Part shown: piece after piece, positions 8,116 to 15,227 of the stretch
How positions within the stretch are numbered: the first letter of the stretch is position 1
Layout of the letters: each line of letters opens with the position of its first letter
DNA from: Coriobacteriales bacterium
GTDB taxonomy: Bacteria; Actinomycetota; Coriobacteriia; Coriobacteriales; UBA8131
DNA length: 42,354 bases
Assembly: GCA_031264075.1 (NCBI GenBank)
Contig: JAISEO010000028.1
Span: 1-42,354 of the forward strand
Direction of reading: 5' to 3'
Made by a program: the position numbers and the translations under genes
The notes under the pieces: generated by a model
Seen by the model: only the letters and a program-made list of their open reading frames with translations
What the model was told of the DNA's origin: nothing
Database searches by the model: none

Positions 8116-8913
8116 ATGGCAGGCAATAACAAGCGGAGAAAGCCCGGACTTGCCCGGGCACTGAGCATCTTTGAGAGCAGTATCGTCATCGTGGTGCTGC
8201 TCCTCGCGTGGACCTTTATCCCCTTACTGCCCGGTGTCTCCCTCCCGCGCTACTTTCCCTCGTTTCTGGAGATACTGGAGGCCGCCGGCTCTATGATAGA
8301 GCGCGGTGTGCTCTGGCTCGATATTTCGACGAGCCTGCGTATCGCACTCACTGGTCTGCTGCTCGCGACGGCAACGGCCATCGTGCTCGGCCTGTTGCTC
8401 GGATGGTTCGCCCGTCTCGAACGCTACGTCGATCCGGTCTTGCAGGTGCTCCGCAACACGCCGGTTCTGGCCATCCTCCCCCTGTTCATCCTCATACTCG
8501 GCATAGGGGACATAAGCCGTATCGCCGTGGTCTTCTTCTCCTCGTTCTTTCCTACGCTGCTCAACACCATTCAGGGGGTCAAGCATGCCGACCCGGTGCT
8601 CATCCGCGCCGCTCAGTCGATGGGTATCAGCAAACCCGCGCTCTTTGCCAAGGTCATACTGCCCTCGGCCACGCCCTACATCCTTGCGGGCTTCAGACTG
8701 GCAGCCGGTGTGTCGCTCATCGTTTTAGTGGCTGCCGAGATGCTCGGTGCGGCGCACGGTCTGGGCATCAGCATCTGGACCTATCAGTTCTCGTACCAGA
8801 TTGCACCGATGTATGCGGACATCCTCACCCTCGCGATAATCGGCGTACTGATGAACTTTGGCCTGCTCAAGCTCGAGAAGCTACTCACCCGCTGGCAGGA
8901 AAAACCGCAGTGA
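8116..8913 (+). CDS. ABC importer permease, NitT/TauT class
   Basis: The 265-residue integral membrane protein has about six predicted helices and the binding-protein-dependent transport signature in its second half. The EAA-type loop reads roughly AAQSMGISKPALFAKVILPSATPYILAGFRL, at about residues 172-202, and docks onto the ATPase. It belongs to the SsuC/TauC-like permeases and should act as a homodimer. The gene follows the ATPase after 3 bases, with GAGGGG upstream of the ATG. About 95 bases separate it from the binding-protein gene. Confidence 0.92.
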   Translation: MAGNNKRRKPGLARALSIFESSIVIVVLLLAWTFIPLLPGVSLPRYFPSFLEILEAAGSMIERGVLWLDISTSLRIALTGLLLATATAIVLGLLLGWFARLERYVDPVLQVLRNTPVLAILPLFILILGIGDISRIAVVFFSSFFPTLLNTIQGVKHADPVLIRAAQSMGISKPALFAKVILPSATPYILAGFRLAAGVSLIVLVAAEMLGAAHGLGISIWTYQFSYQIAPMYADILTLAIIGVLMNFGLLKLEKLLTRWQEKPQ

Positions 8914-9008
8914 GCCCCGGCACGAAAGCCCCATCGCAGACAGGCTCCTCTCCCTCCTCTGCGATTGACTATAGACGACAGGATATCCAACGAAGAAAGG
9001 ACAATGAC

Positions 9009-10124
9009 GTGAGAACAATGACCAAGAAAGGCACGACGCTACGGACACAGGCAGGCTGCCTGCTGCTGGCACTTATGATGGCGCTATCGCTGGCCCTCGT
9101 CGGCTGCGGCGGCGGAGCGAGTGACTCCCCGGCGGCGGCGGATTCCGGCACCGAGGCAGGCTCCACCAGCACCGTCACCCTCAAGCTCCAGGGGCTCGGC
9201 GGCTCGCCCAATACCACCGACGCCCCAACCATCGGTAGAGAGAAGGGCTTCTTTGCCGCGGAAGGACTGGAACTTGAGAACGTCGGCAATATCCAGGTTC
9301 CCCAGTGGGTTCCCTCCCTCGAGAACGGCGATATTGACGCCTGCCTCATCATGACCAGCGAGGGTCTGGCCGCCATCGACAACGGTGCCGATATCATCGC
9401 GGTTGCCGGCGGCAGTGATACCTATAGCAGCGATAACACCCATATGACCTTTCTCGCCCTGAAGGACAACAGCGACATCGGCACCTTTGCCGAGCGGGGC
9501 GCTGAGGTCGGCAAGGACTTTGTTGGCAAGCGCTTTGCGTCTCCCAATGCCCTCGGCGGCTGCACGGTGGGCTTTCCGCTGGAACTCATGCGTCAGGCCG
9601 GTGTGGAGGATCCGCTTAACCAGTTTGCCTCAAACGTCACCGTGCCAGAGGCAGAACTCGTGGAGACGCTGCTGCGGGGTGACGTGGACATCGTTGGCAC
9701 ACACCTGGTGCCACGCGTTGTCCGGGAGCAATACGGCGACGAGGTCAAGATAGTCTTCAGCGACTACGACATCCTCGGCGAGCTTGGCGGGGATATGGAA
9801 TGGTATATGCGCAGAGACTTTGTGGACGCCAATCCGGATATTGTCCGGAGCTTCGTTGCCGCCATCGCCAATACCAATAACTTCATCGACGACAACCCTG
9901 AGGAAGCGGGAGAGATCTACAAGGAAGCCACCATCAACATCTATCAGGGTTCAATTAATGACGACTTCTTCAATGTGCGCCATTACGCAAAGGACGGTCT
10001 CATTCGAGAGGCCCACACCCAACTCTGGATAGACCTCCTCGGCAACCCCGGCCAGGTACAGCAATTCAAGACGAAGCTGACCTTTGACCAGGTAGCAACC
10101 AACGAGTTCAACGCAAAGGCCTAG
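9009..10124 (+). CDS. Substrate-binding lipoprotein of the NitT/TauT-class importer
   Basis: The protein is 371 residues long if it starts at the GTG (9009), which has AAAGGA 7 bases upstream; an ATG at 9018 is possible but is 16 bases from that site. The signal peptide ends in the lipobox LVGC, with the lipidated Cys at residue 33, followed by a Gly/Ser/Ala linker. The mature part is an NMT1/SsuA-like periplasmic-binding fold, with the usual opening GREKGFFAAEGLELE and a call-by-dose segment around ENGDIDACL. It captures the substrate outside the membrane for the permease at 8116. A reading frame runs far upstream of the start but overlaps the permease and looks like noise. Confidence 0.92.
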   Translation: MRTMTKKGTTLRTQAGCLLLALMMALSLALVGCGGGASDSPAAADSGTEAGSTSTVTLKLQGLGGSPNTTDAPTIGREKGFFAAEGLELENVGNIQVPQWVPSLENGDIDACLIMTSEGLAAIDNGADIIAVAGGSDTYSSDNTHMTFLALKDNSDIGTFAERGAEVGKDFVGKRFASPNALGGCTVGFPLELMRQAGVEDPLNQFASNVTVPEAELVETLLRGDVDIVGTHLVPRVVREQYGDEVKIVFSDYDILGELGGDMEWYMRRDFVDANPDIVRSFVAAIANTNNFIDDNPEEAGEIYKEATINIYQGSINDDFFNVRHYAKDGLIREAHTQLWIDLLGNPGQVQQFKTKLTFDQVATNEFNAKA

Positions 10125-10163
10125 TTTACTCGGATGGCGCTCTTTCGGATGATCGGTATCGGA

Positions 10164-10199
10164 GGGGGTCAGGTTCCGGCTTAGTGGAACCTGGCCCCC
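10164..10199 (+). promoter_or_regulatory. Intercistronic hairpin between binding protein and catabolic enzymes
   Basis: A 14-bp stem (10164-10177 with 10186-10199, one G-T pair) closes an 8-base loop. It lies in the 105-base gap after the binding-protein stop and has no T-tract. In many operons such a hairpin protects the upstream message from 3' decay or partly stops transcription, so that the binding protein is made in excess over the enzymes. That role is inference. Confidence 0.6.
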
Positions 10200-10229
10200 G
10201 CGCCTGCAACAGCGAAGGGAGAGACAGAG

Positions 10230-11510
10230 ATGGCAGCACAGGACGAGCTGGAATACAAGGTTTTACACTGCGGCAAGCTCTATACGGGCCTCAGTCCAGA
10301 ACTGTACGACCAGCAGCAGATTCTCATCAAAGGCTCGATAATCAAGGAGCTGGGGCCACAGGTGGCGGCACCGCCGGACAGCGAGATACTGGACCTCAGC
10401 CATCTTACCGTGACGCCGGGGATGATAGATGCCCATACGCACCCCGCCTTTGTCGACCCGGCCGATCTCTACGATGACACGATAAAGAACTCCGACGGAT
10501 GGCGGGCGCTTTCTATCCTGCGCACCGCGGTGCGCTCACTCGAAGGCGGCTTTACGACGATACGCGCCGTCGGCTGGTTTCAAGAGGATCATGTCCTCGA
10601 TGTCAAACGCTTTATTGCCGCGGGACATCTGCCGGGAGCACGCATTGTCGCGGCGGCGCATGCCCTGGGCACCACGGGTAGTCACGGGGACTTTTCGCAG
10701 AGCTTCCGCGGCTTTCCGGAGCTGGCCGATTATCTGGCAGAGCGTAACCCCGGCACAGGCGATGGCCCGGATTTCTTTGTCAAGGCAGTGCGGCGCGAGG
10801 TCAAGCTCGGCTCGGATTTTCTCAAGCTGATGGCAACCGGAGGCTTTGCCTCGCCTCATGATGGCCCCGAGGATGTGCAGCTCTCAGACGCGGAGCTCGG
10901 TGCCATCTTCGAGACCGCACACGCCCTGTCCATCCCGGTGACCGCCCACGCCTATACCGCCGAGCTGGTGAGCAGGCTCGTAGACTATGGTATCGCCGGC
11001 ATCGAGCACGGTTCTCTCATCGATGCGCAGACCGCTGAGAAGATGGAGGTCAAGGGCGTCTATCTGGTGCCCACCTTTAACGTCTACGACAAGATACTCC
11101 AGGCCAACGAGGATGAACTCGACGCGCTCGAACCCCTGTTCAGGCAGAAGCTCCTGCAGTATCGAGAACGGTTGCGCGCGGGGCGGGAAGTCATCTGTCA
11201 AAGTGGTATCAAGCTCGGCTACGGCACGGATATGGTAGCCATCCACCACAACTACGAGAATGGCTGGGAGTATGCCTCCTGGCTCACGGGCGGCCTCGAC
11301 CCCTACCGCGCGCTGGAGGCGGCAACAAAGAACAACGCGGAGCTCTGCGGTATCAGCGAGGTCACCGGCACGATTGAACCGGGCAAGCTCGCAGATATTG
11401 CCGGTTGGCCACGCGACCTTTTGCGCGACTCCAACGCCCTGCGCGACTGCGCCTTTGTCATGAAAGAGGGCACGGTCTATCCCGCGCGGTCGCATATGGC
11501 TGAATCTTAA
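10230..11510 (+). CDS. Metal-dependent amidohydrolase (COG1228, imidazolonepropionase/prolidase-like)
   Basis: The 426-residue amidohydrolase-superfamily enzyme has the full metal set: H69-T-H71 in DAHTHP, a candidate carboxylated Lys199 in DFLKLMATGG, His240 in TAHAY, His260 in GIEHGS and catalytic Asp334 in GTDM. This pattern fits the COG1228 branch, which contains imidazolonepropionase and the zinc carboxypeptidases that split Xaa-Pro, Xaa-Arg or N-acyl amino acids. The expected reaction is hydrolysis of a C-N bond in a cyclic or acyl amide. There is no signal peptide, so it acts in the cytoplasm on the imported compound. An AGGGAG ribosome site precedes the ATG. The exact substrate is unknown. 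Confidence 0.88.
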   Translation: MAAQDELEYKVLHCGKLYTGLSPELYDQQQILIKGSIIKELGPQVAAPPDSEILDLSHLTVTPGMIDAHTHPAFVDPADLYDDTIKNSDGWRALSILRTAVRSLEGGFTTIRAVGWFQEDHVLDVKRFIAAGHLPGARIVAAAHALGTTGSHGDFSQSFRGFPELADYLAERNPGTGDGPDFFVKAVRREVKLGSDFLKLMATGGFASPHDGPEDVQLSDAELGAIFETAHALSIPVTAHAYTAELVSRLVDYGIAGIEHGSLIDAQTAEKMEVKGVYLVPTFNVYDKILQANEDELDALEPLFRQKLLQYRERLRAGREVICQSGIKLGYGTDMVAIHHNYENGWEYASWLTGGLDPYRALEAATKNNAELCGISEVTGTIEPGKLADIAGWPRDLLRDSNALRDCAFVMKEGTVYPARSHMAES

Positions 11511-11568
11511 CACGAACAAGCCACGCCAGGTAACACACACTGAAACAGCGAGACATGAGGAGCAAAGC

Positions 11569-12978
11569 ATGGGAAGACATTATTTTGACGCCGGCACTAC
11601 GGACTACACACAGAGGCTCAGCGAATATGCGGTAGGCATCCGCTATGATGACCTCCCCGAAGAGGTAATTGAACGCGTGCGCCTGATGGCGCTCCACACG
11701 CTCGGTGTTTCGCTCGCCGCCGTAGACATACCCCTGAGCGCAGCTGCGGTCAAGACCGCTTCTCGCATCAACGGGGGAAGCGGCGGCAAGGCCACTGCCT
11801 GGCTGGGGGGAGAGAAGCTCTCTGCCACCTCGACGGCCTTTGTCAACGGCACCCTGGCCGACATACTCGACTGGGAGGATTGCTCCTGGGCCGGGCATCC
11901 CAGCGCGGGGGTCATCCCCGCAGCCCTGGCACTCGCCGAGGAACTGGACGCCAGCGGCAAGGATCTGATAGAAGCTCTTGTTGCCGGGTATGAGGTCTAT
12001 CTGCGGGTGGCCATGAGCGTGCAGCCTCCCCGAGACTATAACCACAATAAGGGCTGGGGCCTGTCCTCCTGGCAGATATTCGCCAGCGCTGCTGCAGCTG
12101 CCAAGTTGCTTGGCCTCGACGCCTCTACAACAAACCAGACCTATGGCCTCGCTGCCCTGTATACCTCCATCCCCAGCAACCTTACGCAGGCCACGATGTC
12201 CGATGCCTATCATTACGAGCAGGGTCAGAACGCGCTGAGCGGCATTCTGGCCGCCTATAACGCCGAGTCCGGCATAGAGAATCTCACCGATGGCCTTGAC
12301 ATACCCTATGCCTTTGCCGAGCAGCTTACCAGCGCGCCCGAACGAAGCTGGCTCGTCAGGGATCTCAACAGCTACCTCCTGCTCAAGATCCTCATCAAAC
12401 ACTGGCCTGCCAATATGTGGGTGCAGACACCTGTGGAGATAGTCGCCAGCCTCGCGCGCGAGCACGCGATAGATCCCGCGAATATCGCCGAGATAGTCAT
12501 TGACCCTCCGACGCAGTTCAGGATGCACTTCTACCCAGAGGGCTTCAGCTCGCTCATGGAGGCGCAATTCTCCACGCCCTTTGTTGTCGCGTCGGTACTG
12601 CTGGATCCGAGCCCGGGAAGCGGCTGGTACGCTCCGGAAAAGCTCAGGGACCCTGCGGTGTTGGAGCTCGCCTCAAAGGTCAAGGCCGGGCCTTCTCCCG
12701 AGCATACCCTGCGCGGATCCTTTGCCCTGTACGAGGACGGCACGTTTCCGGAGAAGTCCGTCACCATCACGCTCAAAGACGGAGCCGTGTATACCCGCAC
12801 GCAGGCTACGCACAAGGGCCATCCGGATGATATGCTTACGCGCGATGAGTTCACCGAGCTCTTCAGGCTCAATGCTTCAAAGGTCTTTGACGCGGCGCGT
12901 ACCGAGAAGCTCATCGACTTCTTTCTCACCCTGGAACAGCATACCGGCGCAGAGCTCGGTACGCTGCTCCGACCATAG
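11569..12978 (+). CDS. MmgE/PrpD family protein
   Basis: The 469-residue protein matches the MmgE/PrpD family from end to end: an all-helical first domain with ALHTLGVSLAA, the hallmark HPSAGVIPAALALAEEL (about 109-125) and AGYEVYLRVA, then the mixed lid domain. Known members dehydrate 2-methylcitrate (PrpD), decarboxylate cis-aconitate, or epimerise iminodisuccinate; all act on polycarboxylic acids by proton abstraction. No prpB, prpC or other methylcitrate gene is present, so the propionate pathway is unlikely. The start has AGGAG 6 bases before the ATG. The next gene begins 14 bases after the stop. The context points to isomerisation, dehydration or epimerisation of an intermediate of the imported compound. 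Confidence 0.9.
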   Translation: MGRHYFDAGTTDYTQRLSEYAVGIRYDDLPEEVIERVRLMALHTLGVSLAAVDIPLSAAAVKTASRINGGSGGKATAWLGGEKLSATSTAFVNGTLADILDWEDCSWAGHPSAGVIPAALALAEELDASGKDLIEALVAGYEVYLRVAMSVQPPRDYNHNKGWGLSSWQIFASAAAAAKLLGLDASTTNQTYGLAALYTSIPSNLTQATMSDAYHYEQGQNALSGILAAYNAESGIENLTDGLDIPYAFAEQLTSAPERSWLVRDLNSYLLLKILIKHWPANMWVQTPVEIVASLAREHAIDPANIAEIVIDPPTQFRMHFYPEGFSSLMEAQFSTPFVVASVLLDPSPGSGWYAPEKLRDPAVLELASKVKAGPSPEHTLRGSFALYEDGTFPEKSVTITLKDGAVYTRTQATHKGHPDDMLTRDEFTELFRLNASKVFDAARTEKLIDFFLTLEQHTGAELGTLLRP

Positions 12979-12992
12979 AAAGGTACACCGAC

Positions 12993-14168
12993 ATGGGCAC
13001 AACAAGGGTTGCCGTACTGGGTGGCGGCGGTACGGGCATGATGATGGCCGCAGACCTTTCTCTCAGAGGCCACGAGGTGCGGCTGTGGGAAGATACCGCA
13101 TACTTTTCGGAGAACCTCAGCGCCGTTGCCGCTGCAGGCGGCATAGAGGTGACCGGAGCGGCGATTACCGGTTTTGCTCCGGTGTCACTCCTCACCAGCT
13201 CGCTCACCGAAGCGGTCAGCGGTGCTGCTGTTATCCTCATAGCCGCCTTGACCGAGCGTCACGCGCAGATCTCTACCGCGTTGGCACCCTTGATAACAGG
13301 CGGGCAGGCCGTCTGTTTCTCCGCGGGCAACGGGTCGTCCATCGACCTCAAAAGACTCCTTGAGAGGCGGAGTGGCAAAGACGCAGGCAGCGAAGCAGAG
13401 TACGATGCGGAAACGCCTGTTGGTGAGATGAGCGGCAATATCTATCCGTGCAGAGTTACAGGGCCGGCGAAACTGGTCTGCGCCTTCGCGTACAAGCCAA
13501 AGGCTGTTGCAGCGTTTCCCGCCCGGGATACCACAAGGCTCATTGCCGCCTTTGAAGGCGTCTATGAGTTCAGCTCTGCAAAGAACGTGCTGGCTGCCCT
13601 GCTCAATTCGCCCAATATCTCAATCCATCTGGCCGGCTCACTGCTCAATGCCTGTGGCATAGACCGCAACCCCGGTTTTCTCCTGTACACAGACGGCCTC
13701 TCCCCACACGTGCTACAGGTGGCTGCCGCTGTTGAGGCAGAAAAGGTGTCAGTCCTGGATGCCCTTGGATGGCCAGCAGTAACGCACGTACCCATGCTTA
13801 AGCAGGTTGCCTGTTACGGCTCCTATCCGGAGTTCGACCTCTTTCGCTCGCTTGCTGGTCCATCCTCGTTAGCCCATCGTTATGTTACTGAGGACGCCTT
13901 CTACGGGCAGCGCATTCTCCTATCGCTCGCAGATACACTGGGCATTAAGGTACCGGTAAATAAGGCACTCGTGCGTCTCGCCGGGGTGGTCAATAGTACC
14001 GACTACTTTGCCACAGGAGCTACGCTCAAAACCCTGGGCTGCCAGGCACAAAGCCCCGAGGGCATTGCGGCCTATTTTGAGACAGGGGTGAACACAGTCC
14101 ACGTACATGAGGAACAAAACCCTACCGGAGTTGATGCGTCGCACACAGATAGCGAGCGATATGCATGA
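12993..14168 (+). CDS. Octopine/nopaline-dehydrogenase-like NAD(P)-dependent enzyme
   Basis: The 391-residue protein has an N-terminal Rossmann domain with GGGGTG (residues 9-14), a central segment reading CFSAGNGSS, and the helical C-terminal opine-dehydrogenase domain with the conserved HRYVTED (about 291-297) and a terminal NSTDYFATGATLKTLG stretch. Family members reversibly join an amino acid to a 2-oxo acid (octopine, nopaline, staphylopine-type chemistry), or in catabolism split the secondary amine oxidatively. It is probably cytoplasmic. The last bases overlap the next start (ATGA), so both proteins should be made in equal amounts and may work in sequence. Which direction it runs here is inference. 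Confidence 0.85.
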   Translation: MGTTRVAVLGGGGTGMMMAADLSLRGHEVRLWEDTAYFSENLSAVAAAGGIEVTGAAITGFAPVSLLTSSLTEAVSGAAVILIAALTERHAQISTALAPLITGGQAVCFSAGNGSSIDLKRLLERRSGKDAGSEAEYDAETPVGEMSGNIYPCRVTGPAKLVCAFAYKPKAVAAFPARDTTRLIAAFEGVYEFSSAKNVLAALLNSPNISIHLAGSLLNACGIDRNPGFLLYTDGLSPHVLQVAAAVEAEKVSVLDALGWPAVTHVPMLKQVACYGSYPEFDLFRSLAGPSSLAHRYVTEDAFYGQRILLSLADTLGIKVPVNKALVRLAGVVNSTDYFATGATLKTLGCQAQSPEGIAAYFETGVNTVHVHEEQNPTGVDASHTDSERYA

Positions 14169-15157
14169 GCGATTCACGCGTTGTAGAACTACTCTTTCTT
14201 AACCATGATGAGGTTGCCGGGCTCCTCAGTGTCGAGCTTGTACTGGATGCTGTTCAAACGGTACTCCTCGAAGAGGCCAGAGGCAAACTCACCGCTGGAC
14301 CGGCCACGCCCATGACTGTTTCTTCTGACGGCTGGCTCATGGCCATGCCCGCCTCGCTTACGACTGAGGGCGTGGCCGGTGTCAAATGGCTCGGTTACTT
14401 TGAGCGTGCCCAGGGGAGCAGGATTCCTACCAGTTGGGGAAGTCTGCTCATACTCAACCACATAAACAATGGCCTGCCCTACGCGCTGCTTGACGCTACG
14501 GACATCACCGCGCACCGCACGGCGGGTGGTCATGCGGTAGTAGCGGCACAGGCTCTTGCAAGGGCTGATGCCAACAGCCTTGCCATACTGGGAACAGGCG
14601 TGCAGGCCAAAGCAGGAATCATTGCCTTTGACAAGGTCTTTGAACTGGAGCGCATTATCGTATATTCTCGCACACGGGCCCATCTTGAACAGTTTGTCAA
14701 GCGATTTGACGGCATCGTACGTGCAAAGCTCGTTGCTGCCGAAAGCCCCGAAACCCTCGTCAGGCAGGCGGACATCCTCCTTACCTGCTCAGCTGCGACC
14801 TCACCGGTGATACGTGCGGAATGGATCAAGCCCGGTACAACTGTTATCGCCGTCTCGGCTTTTCATGACCTCGACCCCGGCTTGGCAAGCCTCGTGGACA
14901 GATGGTACCTGGGCAATCGCACCAGTGACTGGGAACATATTGTTGAGTACCCTGAGTTCGCCAACAAGCTGCGAGGGCAACAGGTGAGCGGCACGCTCGG
15001 CGAGGTCCTCAGTGGCAAGGTGCCAGGGCGCGAGCATGACGGACAGCGGATACTCTTTACCCATATGGGCATGGGTGCACTGGATCTTGCCGTGGGAGAT
15101 CGGGTGTACAAACGCGCCCTTGAACGCGGAGCTGGACAAAGGCTACGGCTTACCTGA
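14165..15157 (+). CDS. Ornithine cyclodeaminase/mu-crystallin family protein
   Basis: The 330-residue protein carries the family hallmarks: the substrate lysine in GVKWLGYF (about residue 77), DATDITAHRTAG (about 110-121) and the nucleotide-binding GTGVQA. The family includes ornithine cyclodeaminase (ornithine to proline plus ammonia), ketimine and pyrroline-2-carboxylate reductases, alanine dehydrogenase, and SbnB, which oxidises an opine-like secondary amine. Its start overlaps the opine-dehydrogenase-like gene by 4 bases, the signature of translational coupling. In Agrobacterium plasmids, ornithine cyclodeaminase lies in octopine breakdown clusters, which supports an opine-type reading here. 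The exact reaction is not decided by sequence. Confidence 0.87.
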   Translation: MSDSRVVELLFLNHDEVAGLLSVELVLDAVQTVLLEEARGKLTAGPATPMTVSSDGWLMAMPASLTTEGVAGVKWLGYFERAQGSRIPTSWGSLLILNHINNGLPYALLDATDITAHRTAGGHAVVAAQALARADANSLAILGTGVQAKAGIIAFDKVFELERIIVYSRTRAHLEQFVKRFDGIVRAKLVAAESPETLVRQADILLTCSAATSPVIRAEWIKPGTTVIAVSAFHDLDPGLASLVDRWYLGNRTSDWEHIVEYPEFANKLRGQQVSGTLGEVLSGKVPGREHDGQRILFTHMGMGALDLAVGDRVYKRALERGAGQRLRLT

Positions 15158-15227
15158 GTCTACAATCGGTAAAGAGGGATTGGCACAGATACTGTCAGGA
15201 ACAGGTTTTGAACGGAAGGTGGAAACA

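Noticed and set aside
8208-9008. Long frame extending the binding protein upstream
   Set aside because: It overlaps the permease in another frame, reads as low-quality sequence, and the lipoprotein signal with its ribosome site begins at 9009.
11569-12978. 2-methylcitrate dehydratase (prpD) assignment
   Set aside because: No prpB, prpC or acnM neighbours, and the family is broader; kept as MmgE/PrpD family only.
15012-15227. Extension of the fused molybdenum protein into the previous gene
   Set aside because: It overlaps the cyclodeaminase-like gene, while ATG 15228 has a good site and begins the ferredoxin domain exactly.
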